From contig NZ_JAKLTR010000002.1 of assembly GCF_022012415.1 (NCBI RefSeq), forward strand, positions 434,001 to 498,000: a DNA stretch of 64,000 bases. The letters are read 5' to 3'. Shown piece by piece: positions 35,975 through 44,153 of this stretch (its first letter is position 1; every line of letters starts with the position of its first letter). The notes beneath the pieces are model-generated. The model was given only the letters and a program-made list of their open reading frames with translations. It had not been told where the DNA came from and did not search any database. Source of the DNA: Terrimonas ginsenosidimutans (lineage in GTDB: Bacteria; Bacteroidota; Bacteroidia; Chitinophagales; Chitinophagaceae). The translations under genes and the position numbers were made by a program.

Positions 35975-37354
35975 TTATTTCAGGAATTTTACCTTGTTGT
36001 GAATATTTTGCGCTGTTTTTATTCCCTGTTTTGTGCCTTCTTCCACCGCATGACGGGTATGAATACCGCCATAAACTCTTGAAATCGCAATGGCATTGGC
36101 GAATTCATAAAAAGAATTGTAGGAATAGGTACCCATGTCCTCCGGACCTTTTCCCAAATCGATCATTTGACCTTTATAAGTACTGTTGATGAAGGACACA
36201 TGATCACCGAAAATGGTGGTAAGTGCTTCCGCGAATGAACCACTAAAAGTTGCGTGATTTGCAGGGAAATCTGGATGGCCCGGTGTGGAAATAAATGGTT
36301 TCCACCAGGTGGCCGGGTCAGTGGAGGGTGCGATCACCCTGCGAATAAACTGAAACGGTCTTTCCTGCATGAACCGGAATTTTGCTTTCATGGAACCAAT
36401 CGTTGCATCAAACAGGGTGATGCCTGTTTTAGCATAAGCAAATGCGGAGATATCGAGTGCCGGATTTTTTTGCTCCAGGATTTGTTTGAATACAGGAATA
36501 TAGCTTGCTCCGGAGGGATAACCATTAACAGCCGGGTCATCATAATATTTGGCCAGACGCTTTTGCTCATAGGTCAGGCTTTTCGACAGGTCATATATTT
36601 CCTTAAAATCTTTATAATAAGAAGAAGCAGCATCCGCATCATTATATGCATAAGGCGCTGAGGTTACATTATCGATGCTGCCGGCAACCATGGTGCGGGT
36701 ATCACCCCAATAAGCAACACCGTTCGCAATGGTGGGGTTGTTATTTTCCGGCCACCAAAGGCCCGGACTGTTGCTGGTCAGTACCAGGGGTGACCAGGAA
36801 GACCATGGACGATCTGTATTGGACCAGTTAAAGACTTTTTCGGCTACCGCTTTTCCAAAGGCCTTTGACCGTTCAAAGATTGCATCATCTTGGATTTCCG
36901 TTTTATAGGCGCTATTTAATTCATCTTCGAGCTTCTGCACCGCATCGTTCGTTGCAGAAGTAAAGGTGAAAAGCTTCCTGGTCATTTCAGCCAAAGCGGC
37001 ATTGGCGCAGGTTGGCCAATGATATGCCTGACCCGGCTCCGTTTGAGGCATTTGCGGCATCTCGTTTAACTGGCCGGATAGACTCTTATACGAAGGCATG
37101 CCGGGCACTACAGCTTCGTATAAGGCTACACCGCAATAAGCCATGTATCTGCCCGCATTAATTCCATAAGAAGCCGGAGGGGAATACAACAGAGGCAATT
37201 GAACACCCAGCCATTTTCTTACCACATCTGAAGAATAAGTTTTGGTTTGTTGCAGATGACCATTGGTCTCCTGGTCTGAATCTTTCTTACAGGAAAGACT
37301 AAATAATGATGCAGTTGCAACCAGCAACATGGCAGAAGCGATTCTTTGTTTCAT
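35975..37354 (-). CDS. Vanadium-dependent haloperoxidase-related PAP2 lipoprotein
   Basis: A 459-residue lipoprotein (lipobox LFSLSC, then KKD) of the vanadium-haloperoxidase / PAP2 acid phosphatase superfamily. C-terminal helical domain with the three anion-binding motifs: KFRFMQERP (KxxxxxxRP), FPANHATFSGSFAEA (variant of PSGH) and SRVYGGIHTRHAVEEG (SRxxxGxH). The Asp usually found after the last His is Ala here, a change seen in many unassigned Bacteroidota relatives. Bromo/chloroperoxidase, iodoperoxidase or phosphatase activity cannot be chosen. Monocistronic. Confidence 0.88.
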   Translation of the reverse strand: MKQRIASAMLLVATASLFSLSCKKDSDQETNGHLQQTKTYSSDVVRKWLGVQLPLLYSPPASYGINAGRYMAYCGVALYEAVVPGMPSYKSLSGQLNEMPQMPQTEPGQAYHWPTCANAALAEMTRKLFTFTSATNDAVQKLEDELNSAYKTEIQDDAIFERSKAFGKAVAEKVFNWSNTDRPWSSWSPLVLTSNSPGLWWPENNNPTIANGVAYWGDTRTMVAGSIDNVTSAPYAYNDADAASSYYKDFKEIYDLSKSLTYEQKRLAKYYDDPAVNGYPSGASYIPVFKQILEQKNPALDISAFAYAKTGITLFDATIGSMKAKFRFMQERPFQFIRRVIAPSTDPATWWKPFISTPGHPDFPANHATFSGSFAEALTTIFGDHVSFINSTYKGQMIDLGKGPEDMGTYSYNSFYEFANAIAISRVYGGIHTRHAVEEGTKQGIKTAQNIHNKVKFLK

Positions 37355-37819
37355 GGTTGAGTGTTTAATATTGGTTAATGATACATTGCGATCAGTGAAA
37401 GGTGCTATCTTAAAACCGAATGCCGTTTTTACTTCTTTTAACCGGGCTTGTGACTGGCCTTTTTGATAACTGCCTAAAGGTTTTCCTCCGGCCTGTCATT
37501 CCGGTTGCTTAGGCATCAGGGACACATTTGGCAGCAGCACAAAAAGAGCCGCTGAAAGGATTGCATCTTGTGTGCACCTCAGGAAAATCGGGCGACCATC
37601 TAACGCAGCGGAAAAATAGACACAGCTTTGCCTATTATAAATTCAAATCGCTTAACAGATCTGTTTCCCGTAACAAGGCAATTAAAACACGCTTGTGGTC
37701 TTCCGGTGGAAAAAGTGTTGTTTGTCTGCGATTGAGTGTTGTTTGTCTATTTTACTTTCAGGTAAAGTAGCCATGTAGTTTAATTTCTTAAATTGTGGAA
37801 AGCAAGCTTCAGTCTTTGT
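37355..37819. promoter_or_regulatory. Divergent promoter region with phased 14-bp direct repeat
   Basis: A 465-bp spacer between the haloperoxidase-like gene and the LytS/LytTR operon. A 14-bp sequence AGTGTTGTTTGTCT occurs at 37714-37727 and again at 37735-37748, exactly 21 bp apart, that is on the same face of the helix. LytTR regulators bind two direct repeats about 21-22 bp apart, so this is a candidate autoregulatory site 72 bp before the kinase start. A small ACTTT/AAAGT inverted repeat follows. Confidence 0.55.
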
Positions 37820-38917
37820 ATGATCAGAACGAACGAGATAATTTTTTCCCCGAAATACGGGGTGCTGCGGCACGTCTCGTTCTGGCTGTTATGGCTTTTA
37901 GGATGGGCTGGTTTCCTCACATTGATCTGGTCAACATTCACCGGTAATTTTATTCGCATCGGACTTTGGATCCCTGCATTTATCCTCTTCAGTTATCCTA
38001 TTGCATACATTGCTATTCCAAAGCTGTTGTTAAAAAGCAAATACCTGGTATTCCTGGGTTCAATTATCAGCTGGCTTGTAGTTGGGTGGTTCCTGAGCGT
38101 CTATTATCTTAAGTATATATCCGCTCCGGTGTTAGATCTGATGCACATGCCGCGCGGTGATAATTATGTATGGCAATGTTTCCTTTGTGTGATGACCACC
38201 GCAGCTTGCTTCTCTTCTTTATCCTTAGGGAAGCAATGGTTATTAAAGCAGAGAGACTTTCTGCGAGCCCAACAGGAAAAAATGACGGCAGAGCTGCAGC
38301 TGCTGAAAGCACAGGTGCATCCTCATTTTTTATTTAATACGCTTAATAATATTTATTCCTTTTCTCTCGACGGATCTCCTAAAACGCCGGAACTTATTTT
38401 GAAACTTTCATCATTGCTCAGCTACATGCTTTATGATTGCAAGGCAGAAGAAGTGAGGCTGGACAAAGAAGTGGAGATCATGAAAGATTATATTGACCTG
38501 GAAAAAGAGCGCTATGGGAATAAGCTGGAAATATCGTGGACGGTGGAAGGTGACATCAGGGGTAATTTCATATCACCTTTGCTGATGCTTCCTTTCCTGG
38601 AAAATGCATTTAAGCACGGCGCATCTGAACAAATTGAAAAACCCTGGATGGGAATAGATATATCGGTCTCGAACAGTATATTGAAATTTAAAATAGCCAA
38701 TAGCAAAAACGAATATATTTCGCACAGCGATAACGGGATCGGTATCAACAATGTGAAAAAACGTCTCGGATTTCTTTACCCGGGAAAATATGAGCTGAAG
38801 ATAAATGATGAAGGAGATTTCTTTTCAGTTTCATTAATGGTTAAACTGGGCGGCAGCATATCAGATTATGCGATCGCACCTCTGTCTTCTGTAACTGCTC
38901 AAACCATTACAGCATGA
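37820..38917 (+). CDS. LytS-type sensor histidine kinase
   Basis: About 365 residues from the ATG at 37820; the frame opens at a TTG nine codons earlier. Four hydrophobic helices (about residues 18-40, 45-66, 77-100 and 115-135) form a membrane sensor without a large extracellular domain. The coiled coil with LQLLKAQVHPHFLFNTLNNIYSFS carries the phosphoacceptor His of the His_kinase (PF06580) family, and the HATPase region includes the N box (LLMLPFLENAFKHG) and DNGIGINNVKKRL. Overlaps the response regulator by 4 bp (ATGA). Confidence 0.93.
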   Translation: MIRTNEIIFSPKYGVLRHVSFWLLWLLGWAGFLTLIWSTFTGNFIRIGLWIPAFILFSYPIAYIAIPKLLLKSKYLVFLGSIISWLVVGWFLSVYYLKYISAPVLDLMHMPRGDNYVWQCFLCVMTTAACFSSLSLGKQWLLKQRDFLRAQQEKMTAELQLLKAQVHPHFLFNTLNNIYSFSLDGSPKTPELILKLSSLLSYMLYDCKAEEVRLDKEVEIMKDYIDLEKERYGNKLEISWTVEGDIRGNFISPLLMLPFLENAFKHGASEQIEKPWMGIDISVSNSILKFKIANSKNEYISHSDNGIGINNVKKRLGFLYPGKYELKINDEGDFFSVSLMVKLGGSISDYAIAPLSSVTAQTITA

Positions 38918-39636
38918 AACTTCGCTGCCTGCTTGTAGATGATGAGCCTCCGGCATTGAAAGTGCTGGCTACATATATTTCGTCCCTTAACGACATGGAA
39001 ATTGTAGGGCAGTGCAGAAACGCGATTGAAGCACTTGGTGTATTGCGGCACAAAACGGTTGATATTATCTTCCTCGATATTAAGATGCCCAGTATCATCG
39101 GTACTGATTTTCTAAAAAATCTTTCCCATCCACCAAAGGTGATCTTTGTTACAGCTTACAGGGAATATGCCATTGACGGTTTTGAATTGGATGCAGTGGA
39201 TTACCTGGTGAAGCCTGTGTCCTTTGAACGATTTTTTAAAGCCATCTCGAAATTAAACCGGATGATGGGCCGTGAAATGTCCCTGACCGCCATAAATGAA
39301 ACGCCTGACCCGGCCGCTTTCATTTACCTGAAAGTAGACAGGGATATGAAAAAAGTGTTTGTGAATGAAATTGAGTACGTCGAGAGCTGGAAAGATTATG
39401 TAAAGATCTTTCTAACTGGAGGCCGGCATTTGCTGGTAAAGCGCGCCATTAGTGTAATTGAAAATATTTTGTCCGATCACAAGTTTGTCCGGGTGCATCG
39501 GTCGTACATTGTCTCCCTCAGCAAAATTTCCGGTTATAATGCGCTGGCCGTGCAGGTAGGGCAATGTCAGATCCCCATCGGGAGATTGTATAAGCAATCG
39601 GTGATGGAACGGCTGCAGGGCAGGGAGTCGGCATGA
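38914..39636 (+). CDS. LytTR family response regulator
   Basis: A 240-residue two-component regulator. Receiver domain with the acidic pair in LLVDDEPPA, phosphoacceptor Asp55 (FLDIKMP), Thr in FVTAY and Lys in VDYLVKP. C-terminal LytTR DNA-binding domain of about 100 residues (FIYLKVDRDMKKVFVNEI, YVESWKDYVKIF, FVRVHRSYIVSLSKI). Pairs with the preceding kinase. Targets are unknown; the phased direct repeat at 37714-37748 suggests autoregulation. Confidence 0.93.
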   Translation: MKLRCLLVDDEPPALKVLATYISSLNDMEIVGQCRNAIEALGVLRHKTVDIIFLDIKMPSIIGTDFLKNLSHPPKVIFVTAYREYAIDGFELDAVDYLVKPVSFERFFKAISKLNRMMGREMSLTAINETPDPAAFIYLKVDRDMKKVFVNEIEYVESWKDYVKIFLTGGRHLLVKRAISVIENILSDHKFVRVHRSYIVSLSKISGYNALAVQVGQCQIPIGRLYKQSVMERLQGRESA

Positions 39637-40119
39637 GTTCAATCGGTCTTTGAGCGCCTGGATAAATTAAGTGAAGATTGTTTGTGGTTTTCCTTTCTTC
39701 CTTACCTCTAACGAACCCAAACAACTCTTAAGCGTTGCGGGTATGTCTTTGACTACGCACCGGTTTCAAAGAAACCGTCCGCCCACTTTCACAACGAGTA
39801 CTTCGATAATGCGCCCTTATTCGCTCATTTTCTCCCAAAATGCAACAGCCAGATACACCTATGTGGTCATAGTTTTGCCGGGTTTTACAGACAAACAGGC
39901 AACTCGTAGACCCTTCAAATTACCAGAGATTATCAGGACAATTCATACTATAAACTAACTAAGTATTTACGCCACTCATCCACCCTCGCGCTTTTTTAAT
40001 TTAACTGGTAAAAGAGTAATTCGGAAAACCGTTTACTATTTGCGTACATTACATTATACACACGTTGTGTGTAGTACCGCATAACTCCTCAAACCTTCTC
40101 CCATTTTAAAATTCATGTT
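39637..40119. other. Intergenic region downstream of LytTR gene
   Basis: About 480 bp holding repeat copy A (39698-39784) and otherwise no recognised gene. The plus frame at 39671-39958 runs through the repeat and is not considered coding. The promoter of the next gene presumably lies in the AT-rich last 120 bp. Confidence 0.4.
39698..39784 (+). repeat. Structured repeat copy A
   Basis: An 87-nt element aligning at roughly 70-75 percent with 42902-42986 and, inverted, with 43111-43180. It has an imperfect first hairpin (around 39736-39758) and a perfect second hairpin, CGGTTTC at 39761-39767 and GAAACCG at 39771-39777, followed by TCCGCCC. Lies about 60 bp after the LytTR gene. Confidence 0.65.
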
Positions 40120-40839
40120 ATGACACCGAAAAAAAATTACCAGATCGGCTGCAACGACAATAAAGCAAACAGATCTAATATTCTAAAAAAGTCTTCATTG
40201 TCTTTTCTGATTATGATAGCCGCTTTTATTCCGGGCGCATTACCTGCGCAAACGAATAAAGACACCACCACATCCGTATATTCGGCATCAGAGGATACAT
40301 ATAAACAAATGCTTGATTACTCCAGGCCGGGAAAATATCACCAGTTACTTGCCGACCTGGTAGGCAGATGGATTTTTAAAGGCAGACACTTCGAATGGAC
40401 AGATTCTGTCACAAGCAAAGTTTCATTAGAGTACAGCGGCACTGTTGTAAGAGAATCATTTGCCAATGGACGTTATTTTATTGTAAATGTCACCTCCGAC
40501 GGTAAATTAGAAATGCCTGTTCAGGAAGGAAAAATGAAAGAAGTAAAATTTCAAGGCTTCGAGATTGAAGGCTATGATAATGTGAAAAAGAAATTCGTGA
40601 GATCATCCATAGGCAATCATCTCAACAGTTTTATCGCTGCATCAGAAGGTGCTTATGATTCAACGACAAGAACCATTACATTTGATTCTGAATTTGAACC
40701 CATCCCGGGAATGAAGACAAAAGACCATTTCCGCTTTATCTTTATTGACACGGATCACTACAAATGGGAGGTTGATCAGGAAGAAAAGGGGAAATACCGA
40801 AGAGGAAGTGAAATTGAGTTTACAAGAGTTAAAAGATGA
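40120..40839 (+). CDS. DUF1579-like exported protein
   Basis: A 239-residue protein with a long leader and a hydrophobic signal-like segment at about residues 28-44 (SLSFLIMIAAFIPGALPAQ). The mature part has the lipocalin-like pattern of the DUF1579 family: LLADLVGRWIFKGRHF, repeated beta strands, the GYDNVKKKFVRSSIGNH strand and an acidic GAYDSTTRTITFDSEF. Usually of unknown function in bacteria. Monocistronic. A start at an internal methionine (residue 31) would give a conventional signal peptide, but it is not preferred. Confidence 0.7.
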   Translation: MTPKKNYQIGCNDNKANRSNILKKSSLSFLIMIAAFIPGALPAQTNKDTTTSVYSASEDTYKQMLDYSRPGKYHQLLADLVGRWIFKGRHFEWTDSVTSKVSLEYSGTVVRESFANGRYFIVNVTSDGKLEMPVQEGKMKEVKFQGFEIEGYDNVKKKFVRSSIGNHLNSFIAASEGAYDSTTRTITFDSEFEPIPGMKTKDHFRFIFIDTDHYKWEVDQEEKGKYRRGSEIEFTRVKR

Positions 40840-41285
40840 CTGAAGATCCTGCTGGTTCCCGGATACAACCTCATTTTTTTATCTCTTACAGGCTGATCAG
40901 AATGTAACGGATAGCCATTATTTAGCTTTAATTCACGTCTATTAGAATGAGATAAATCCTTAAACAGGTATGCGGGATCGATGTACCACAAAATGAATTG
41001 GTAGTCGTACTAGCGATCTCCCTCTTCATCTGGTACTTGGCTAACGGTACACATTTTACCGCAAAAATGGATGTTTTAAAATTTCGCCAGGTAAGGAAAT
41101 TTTTAAGACCGCCGGATCCAGAATATACCTTACCCTGGAGTATCCGGATGAACCAGTTTTACTTTCCATAAGATCCCTTCTCTTAAGAAAGTCATATATT
41201 TGGTTTAAGGAAGAAAATGGATCGTATCTACTGAGCGTCCATTTCCAGACTGAAGAATATTCCATCCATTTCATCGCTTAATTCA
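40840..41285. other. Intergenic region with an orphan reading frame
   Basis: About 445 bp. From about 41044 to 41280 (+) a frame without an ATG reads like protein (FKTAGSRIYLTLEYPDEP, VHFQTEEYSIHFIA) and stops at 41280, five bases before the next start. It may be the remnant of a gene that has lost its 5' end. No family recognised. Confidence 0.3.
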
Positions 41286-42227
41286 ATGAGAAAGACGTCC
41301 CCTTATCTTACTACAGGCTGGATGCGATCATTTGACGTATTCTTTTTGATCTGCCTGTTATTGCCGGTAATATCGTTCGCACAACCCGCCCGTATTGTCG
41401 TGATTGGTCTTGATGGGCTGAGTGTGGATGGGTATAAAACTGCAAAACATCCCAATATCGACAGGCTGCTGGAGAAAGGCGTATTGTCGCTTACGACGCG
41501 TCCGGTGATGCCTTCCGTGACGCTGCCCAACTGGACAAGTCATTTTACTGCTTCAGGTCCGGAAGAGCATGGCGTAACAAGTAATACCTGGACTGTAGCG
41601 CAGCATTCACTGCAACCTCTTCAGGCAGATGAAAGCGGTTATTATCCTTCTATATTCAAGCTTGCGAAAGATAAGGTCCTGAATGTGAAAACAGCTTTTT
41701 ATTACAATTGGCCGGAGCTGATCAATGCATTTAATAAGAACTATTTTGACCGGTTGCTCTTTCAGCAGGGAGATGGTTTTGACAGTTTGTACAATGATGC
41801 GTTCGACTTTATAAAAGCCAACCGGCAATCTCCCGAACTGGTATTCCTGTACAGTGTTCATACAGACCATGCCGGGCATACGTATAAGTGGATGTCTCCG
41901 CAGTATATCTCCGCAATTGAAAAAGCAGACACCGCTATCGGAGTATTCATAGACAAATTAAAAAATGAGAAATTATTTGATGACACCCATTTCCTGCTGA
42001 TCACGGATCATGGTGGCCATGTTTCTACCGGGCATGGCGGTACGAGCATGGACGAAATGCAGGTGCCCTGGGGATTAACGGGGCCAAAGATCCGGCATGC
42101 CGGACTTGTTGATTTTTTCAACAGCAATAAAAATACGGCCATCGTGATCGCTAAATTATTAGGGATCCGGGATAAGGATCTGCCGGTCTGCTGGACAGGG
42201 CAACTTCCGGATGGATTGCTTAAGTGA
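41286..42227 (+). CDS. Alkaline phosphatase superfamily (nucleotide pyrophosphatase/phosphodiesterase-like) protein
   Basis: A 313-residue exported hydrolase. Signal peptide to about residue 33 (LLPVISFAQP). The NPP-type pattern is clear: IGLDGLSVDGY gives the first metal Asp, PSVTLPNWTSHFTAS the Thr nucleophile region, HTDHAGH and LLITDHGGH the further metal-ligand Asp/His sets. Such enzymes cleave phosphodiester or pyrophosphate bonds in the periplasm. Shorter than eukaryotic NPPs, typical of bacterial ones. Monocistronic. Confidence 0.9.
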   Translation: MRKTSPYLTTGWMRSFDVFFLICLLLPVISFAQPARIVVIGLDGLSVDGYKTAKHPNIDRLLEKGVLSLTTRPVMPSVTLPNWTSHFTASGPEEHGVTSNTWTVAQHSLQPLQADESGYYPSIFKLAKDKVLNVKTAFYYNWPELINAFNKNYFDRLLFQQGDGFDSLYNDAFDFIKANRQSPELVFLYSVHTDHAGHTYKWMSPQYISAIEKADTAIGVFIDKLKNEKLFDDTHFLLITDHGGHVSTGHGGTSMDEMQVPWGLTGPKIRHAGLVDFFNSNKNTAIVIAKLLGIRDKDLPVCWTGQLPDGLLK

Positions 42228-42288
42228 CTTGTTATCCCTAATCAAGTATGTTAAGCGACGAAGAAAGGCCTGGCATAGAAACCTTTGA

Positions 42289-42510
42289 ATGGAGCTAGTT
42301 GCCCGTCCCGGGTGGGCGTCGATTGGGATTGTTAAAGTATGGCAGTTGGATGCCCGTGATGACAATGAGTTTTTCAGTTATTGGCCTAGGTACGAAGGAA
42401 AGCAAGCCGGGCTTAGTGAGAAATTTTTGGAGGCGTTGCAACACTGCTACCAACAATTGGCGGAACAGCCCACTTATTACAATTATATAGATGAAGATCC
42501 CTGGAAATAG
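42289..42510 (+). pseudogene. RelE/ParE-type toxin fragment
   Basis: A 73-codon frame whose second half reads like a ParE-family toxin (RYEGKQAGLSEKFLEALQHCYQQLAEQPTYYNYID). The N-terminal beta strand and the C-terminal strands expected after the last motif are missing; the frame ends at DPWK. No antitoxin gene is found upstream. Interpreted as the central fragment of a degraded toxin gene. Confidence 0.45.
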
Positions 42511-42645
42511 ACTTTGATTTTGCCATAAAATCGATTTTTCGTATTTTACAACTCAGTAGATCAATATACAAATATTCAGTCGATGCATACATGGTCGGCT
42601 GATTGATTTTGCTTCACCCAGGCTATTTTGAGCCTTTTTGAGTCT

Positions 42646-42738
42646 TTGGGACATTTTGGGATTTCTTGGGACATTTTGGGACCTTACACAGACTTTTAGC
42701 AGACATTAACCGGACAATAAGCAGACATTCGGCAGACA
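42646..42738. repeat. Short phased direct repeats
   Basis: TTGGGACATTTTGGGA occurs at 42646-42661 and 42666-42681, a 20-bp period. It is followed by GCAGACATT at 42699-42707 and 42721-42729, with GCAGACA again at 42732. Lies in the gene-poor tract; no function is evident. Confidence 0.5.
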
Positions 42739-42901
42739 CAGCTCCTCCTGTTCTCCATACTATCTTCATTCTGTCTCTATAAAATATCTATTTCACAAGG
42801 TCTTTCAACATATGATCAGACGCATAATCAAGAATATCAAATAATAAATGATCGCGCTGATCATTTTATCCACTATTATAGCTTGACCGCAGTCCTCTTT
42901 G

Positions 42902-42986
42902 TTCCTTACCAGTAACGAACTCAACAACATTCAAGAGTTATGCGTATGTCTCCGATTACGCATCGGCTTTGCAGAAGCCGCCCGCC
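42902..42986 (+). repeat. Structured repeat copy B
   Basis: Aligns with 39698-39784. First hairpin TGCGTA at 42941-42946 with TACGCA at 42957-42962; second hairpin CGGCTT at 42964-42969 with AAGCCG at 42975-42980, where a T-to-C change in one arm is matched by A-to-G in the other relative to copy A. Ends in CCCGCC. Confidence 0.65.
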
Positions 42987-43110
42987 TCCTGTCATCAGCC
43001 AGTTAGTGACCGATATATCGCCAACTGATTTTTTTGCGCCTTTGAAGAAGGCCTATAATGCCAGGGACTTTTCGATACCAGATTAAACTGCTACCACCTG
43101 AAATCTGCAA

Positions 43111-43180
43111 GCGGACGGTTTTTTCGAAACCGGTATGTAGTCACAGACTACATACAATCCTCGACATTTGTTGAGTTCAT
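43111..43180 (-). repeat. Structured repeat copy C (inverted)
   Basis: Reverse complement aligns with copies A and B. First hairpin is a perfect 10-bp stem, GTATGTAGTC at 43133-43142 with GACTACATAC at 43146-43155. Second hairpin CGGTTT at 43116-43121 with AAACCG at 43127-43132, flanked by GCGGA. Together with copy B it forms a roughly 280-bp inverted pair. Confidence 0.65.
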
Positions 43181-43518
43181 TTCATGTGGGATAAAGAATG
43201 TAGTAAGTTAAACGATGTATCGAGCCGTCTACTTACAAACCATGAAAGTAGCATTCCCTTTCATGCAAGAAAATCAATCTCCAGCAAACCGCACTTCTTT
43301 CCCGAGCGGTAATCTCTCGCACTGCTGTACAGGCAGTGCGGTTGTTCTTGATCTTATCTCCGTCACGCATTGGCTCAAAAAATATAAAATAATCCTCGTC
43401 ACTAAGACCAGGCAAGAGCGACTTCGATTTCGCAAGCTTTAAAAACAAAGACCCTAATCATTCTTTGGCACGCTAAGGGAAACTCATTATTTTTATCGCC
43501 ATTCACTTGCCACACGTC

Positions 43519-44085
43519 ATGGATAAAATGAACATCTTACCGGATACTTCCCTACTCACACAATTGCAGGCTGGCAGCCATGATGCATTTAATGAGATCT
43601 ATGACCGTTACTGGAACAAGCTTTATTTTGTCGCATACAAACATCTGGGTGAGGCTGCGGATGCCGAGGAGATCGTGCAGGAAGTGTTTATCACGCTGTG
43701 GAGCAAAAAAAGCGCACTGCAAATTGACTCTCTGGCAGCCTATCTTGCCGCAATGACCCGCTATGCCGTATATCATAAATTGAAGCAACGGAAGAAGATA
43801 CATATTACCACACTTGAAAAACTGGATGACGGGAGCCTTCGGCATGCAATGGAAGAAGGAAGCTTTGAAAACAAGCTGCTGCTGGAAATTGTTAACCGCC
43901 TGGCCAATGACCTCCCTGAAAAATGCCGTCTTGTTTTTATCAATAACAAATTGCTGGATCGCCCCCTGCCCGAAGTTGCCGAAGGCCTCGGGATCTCTAT
44001 TAAAACCGCGGAAGCTCATCTCTCCAAAGCGTTGAAAATCATCCGTACAAAAATGGGTGATACCTTTTTTTCACTGTTTCTGTAA
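43519..44085 (+). CDS. ECF RNA polymerase sigma factor
   Basis: About 188 residues from the ATG at 43519; a TTG four codons earlier opens the frame. Sigma-70 region 2 (FNEIYDRYWNKLYFVAYKHLGEAADAEEIVQEVF) and region 4 with the HTH LLDRPLPEVAEGLGISIKTAEAHLSKALKIIR are both clear, joined by the short linker typical of ECF factors. First gene of the sigma/FecR/SusCD run, a standard Bacteroidota signalling arrangement in which the outer-membrane transporter signals to the anti-sigma factor. Confidence 0.94.
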   Translation: MDKMNILPDTSLLTQLQAGSHDAFNEIYDRYWNKLYFVAYKHLGEAADAEEIVQEVFITLWSKKSALQIDSLAAYLAAMTRYAVYHKLKQRKKIHITTLEKLDDGSLRHAMEEGSFENKLLLEIVNRLANDLPEKCRLVFINNKLLDRPLPEVAEGLGISIKTAEAHLSKALKIIRTKMGDTFFSLFL

Positions 44086-44153
44086 CTTTTTTTTGAAACC
44101 ACTAAGGGTAAACTGTTTTAAAAACACTCTTAGTAAATACACCAGTTTGTTTT

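Larger units (their letters stand above)
42511..43518. other. Gene-poor repeat-rich tract upstream of the PUL
   Basis: About 1 kb with no gene. It contains the phased repeats at 42646-42738, a small dyad AAATGATC-gcgct-GATCATTT at 42846-42866 and two inverted copies of a structured repeat (42902-42986 and 43111-43180). The promoter for the ECF sigma gene must be in the last 200 bp. Plus and minus frames at 43215-43448 appear non-coding. Confidence 0.5.

Noticed and set aside
42646-42738. CRISPR-like array
   Set aside because: Only two exact units with a 4-bp gap, no spacers of uniform length and no cas genes.
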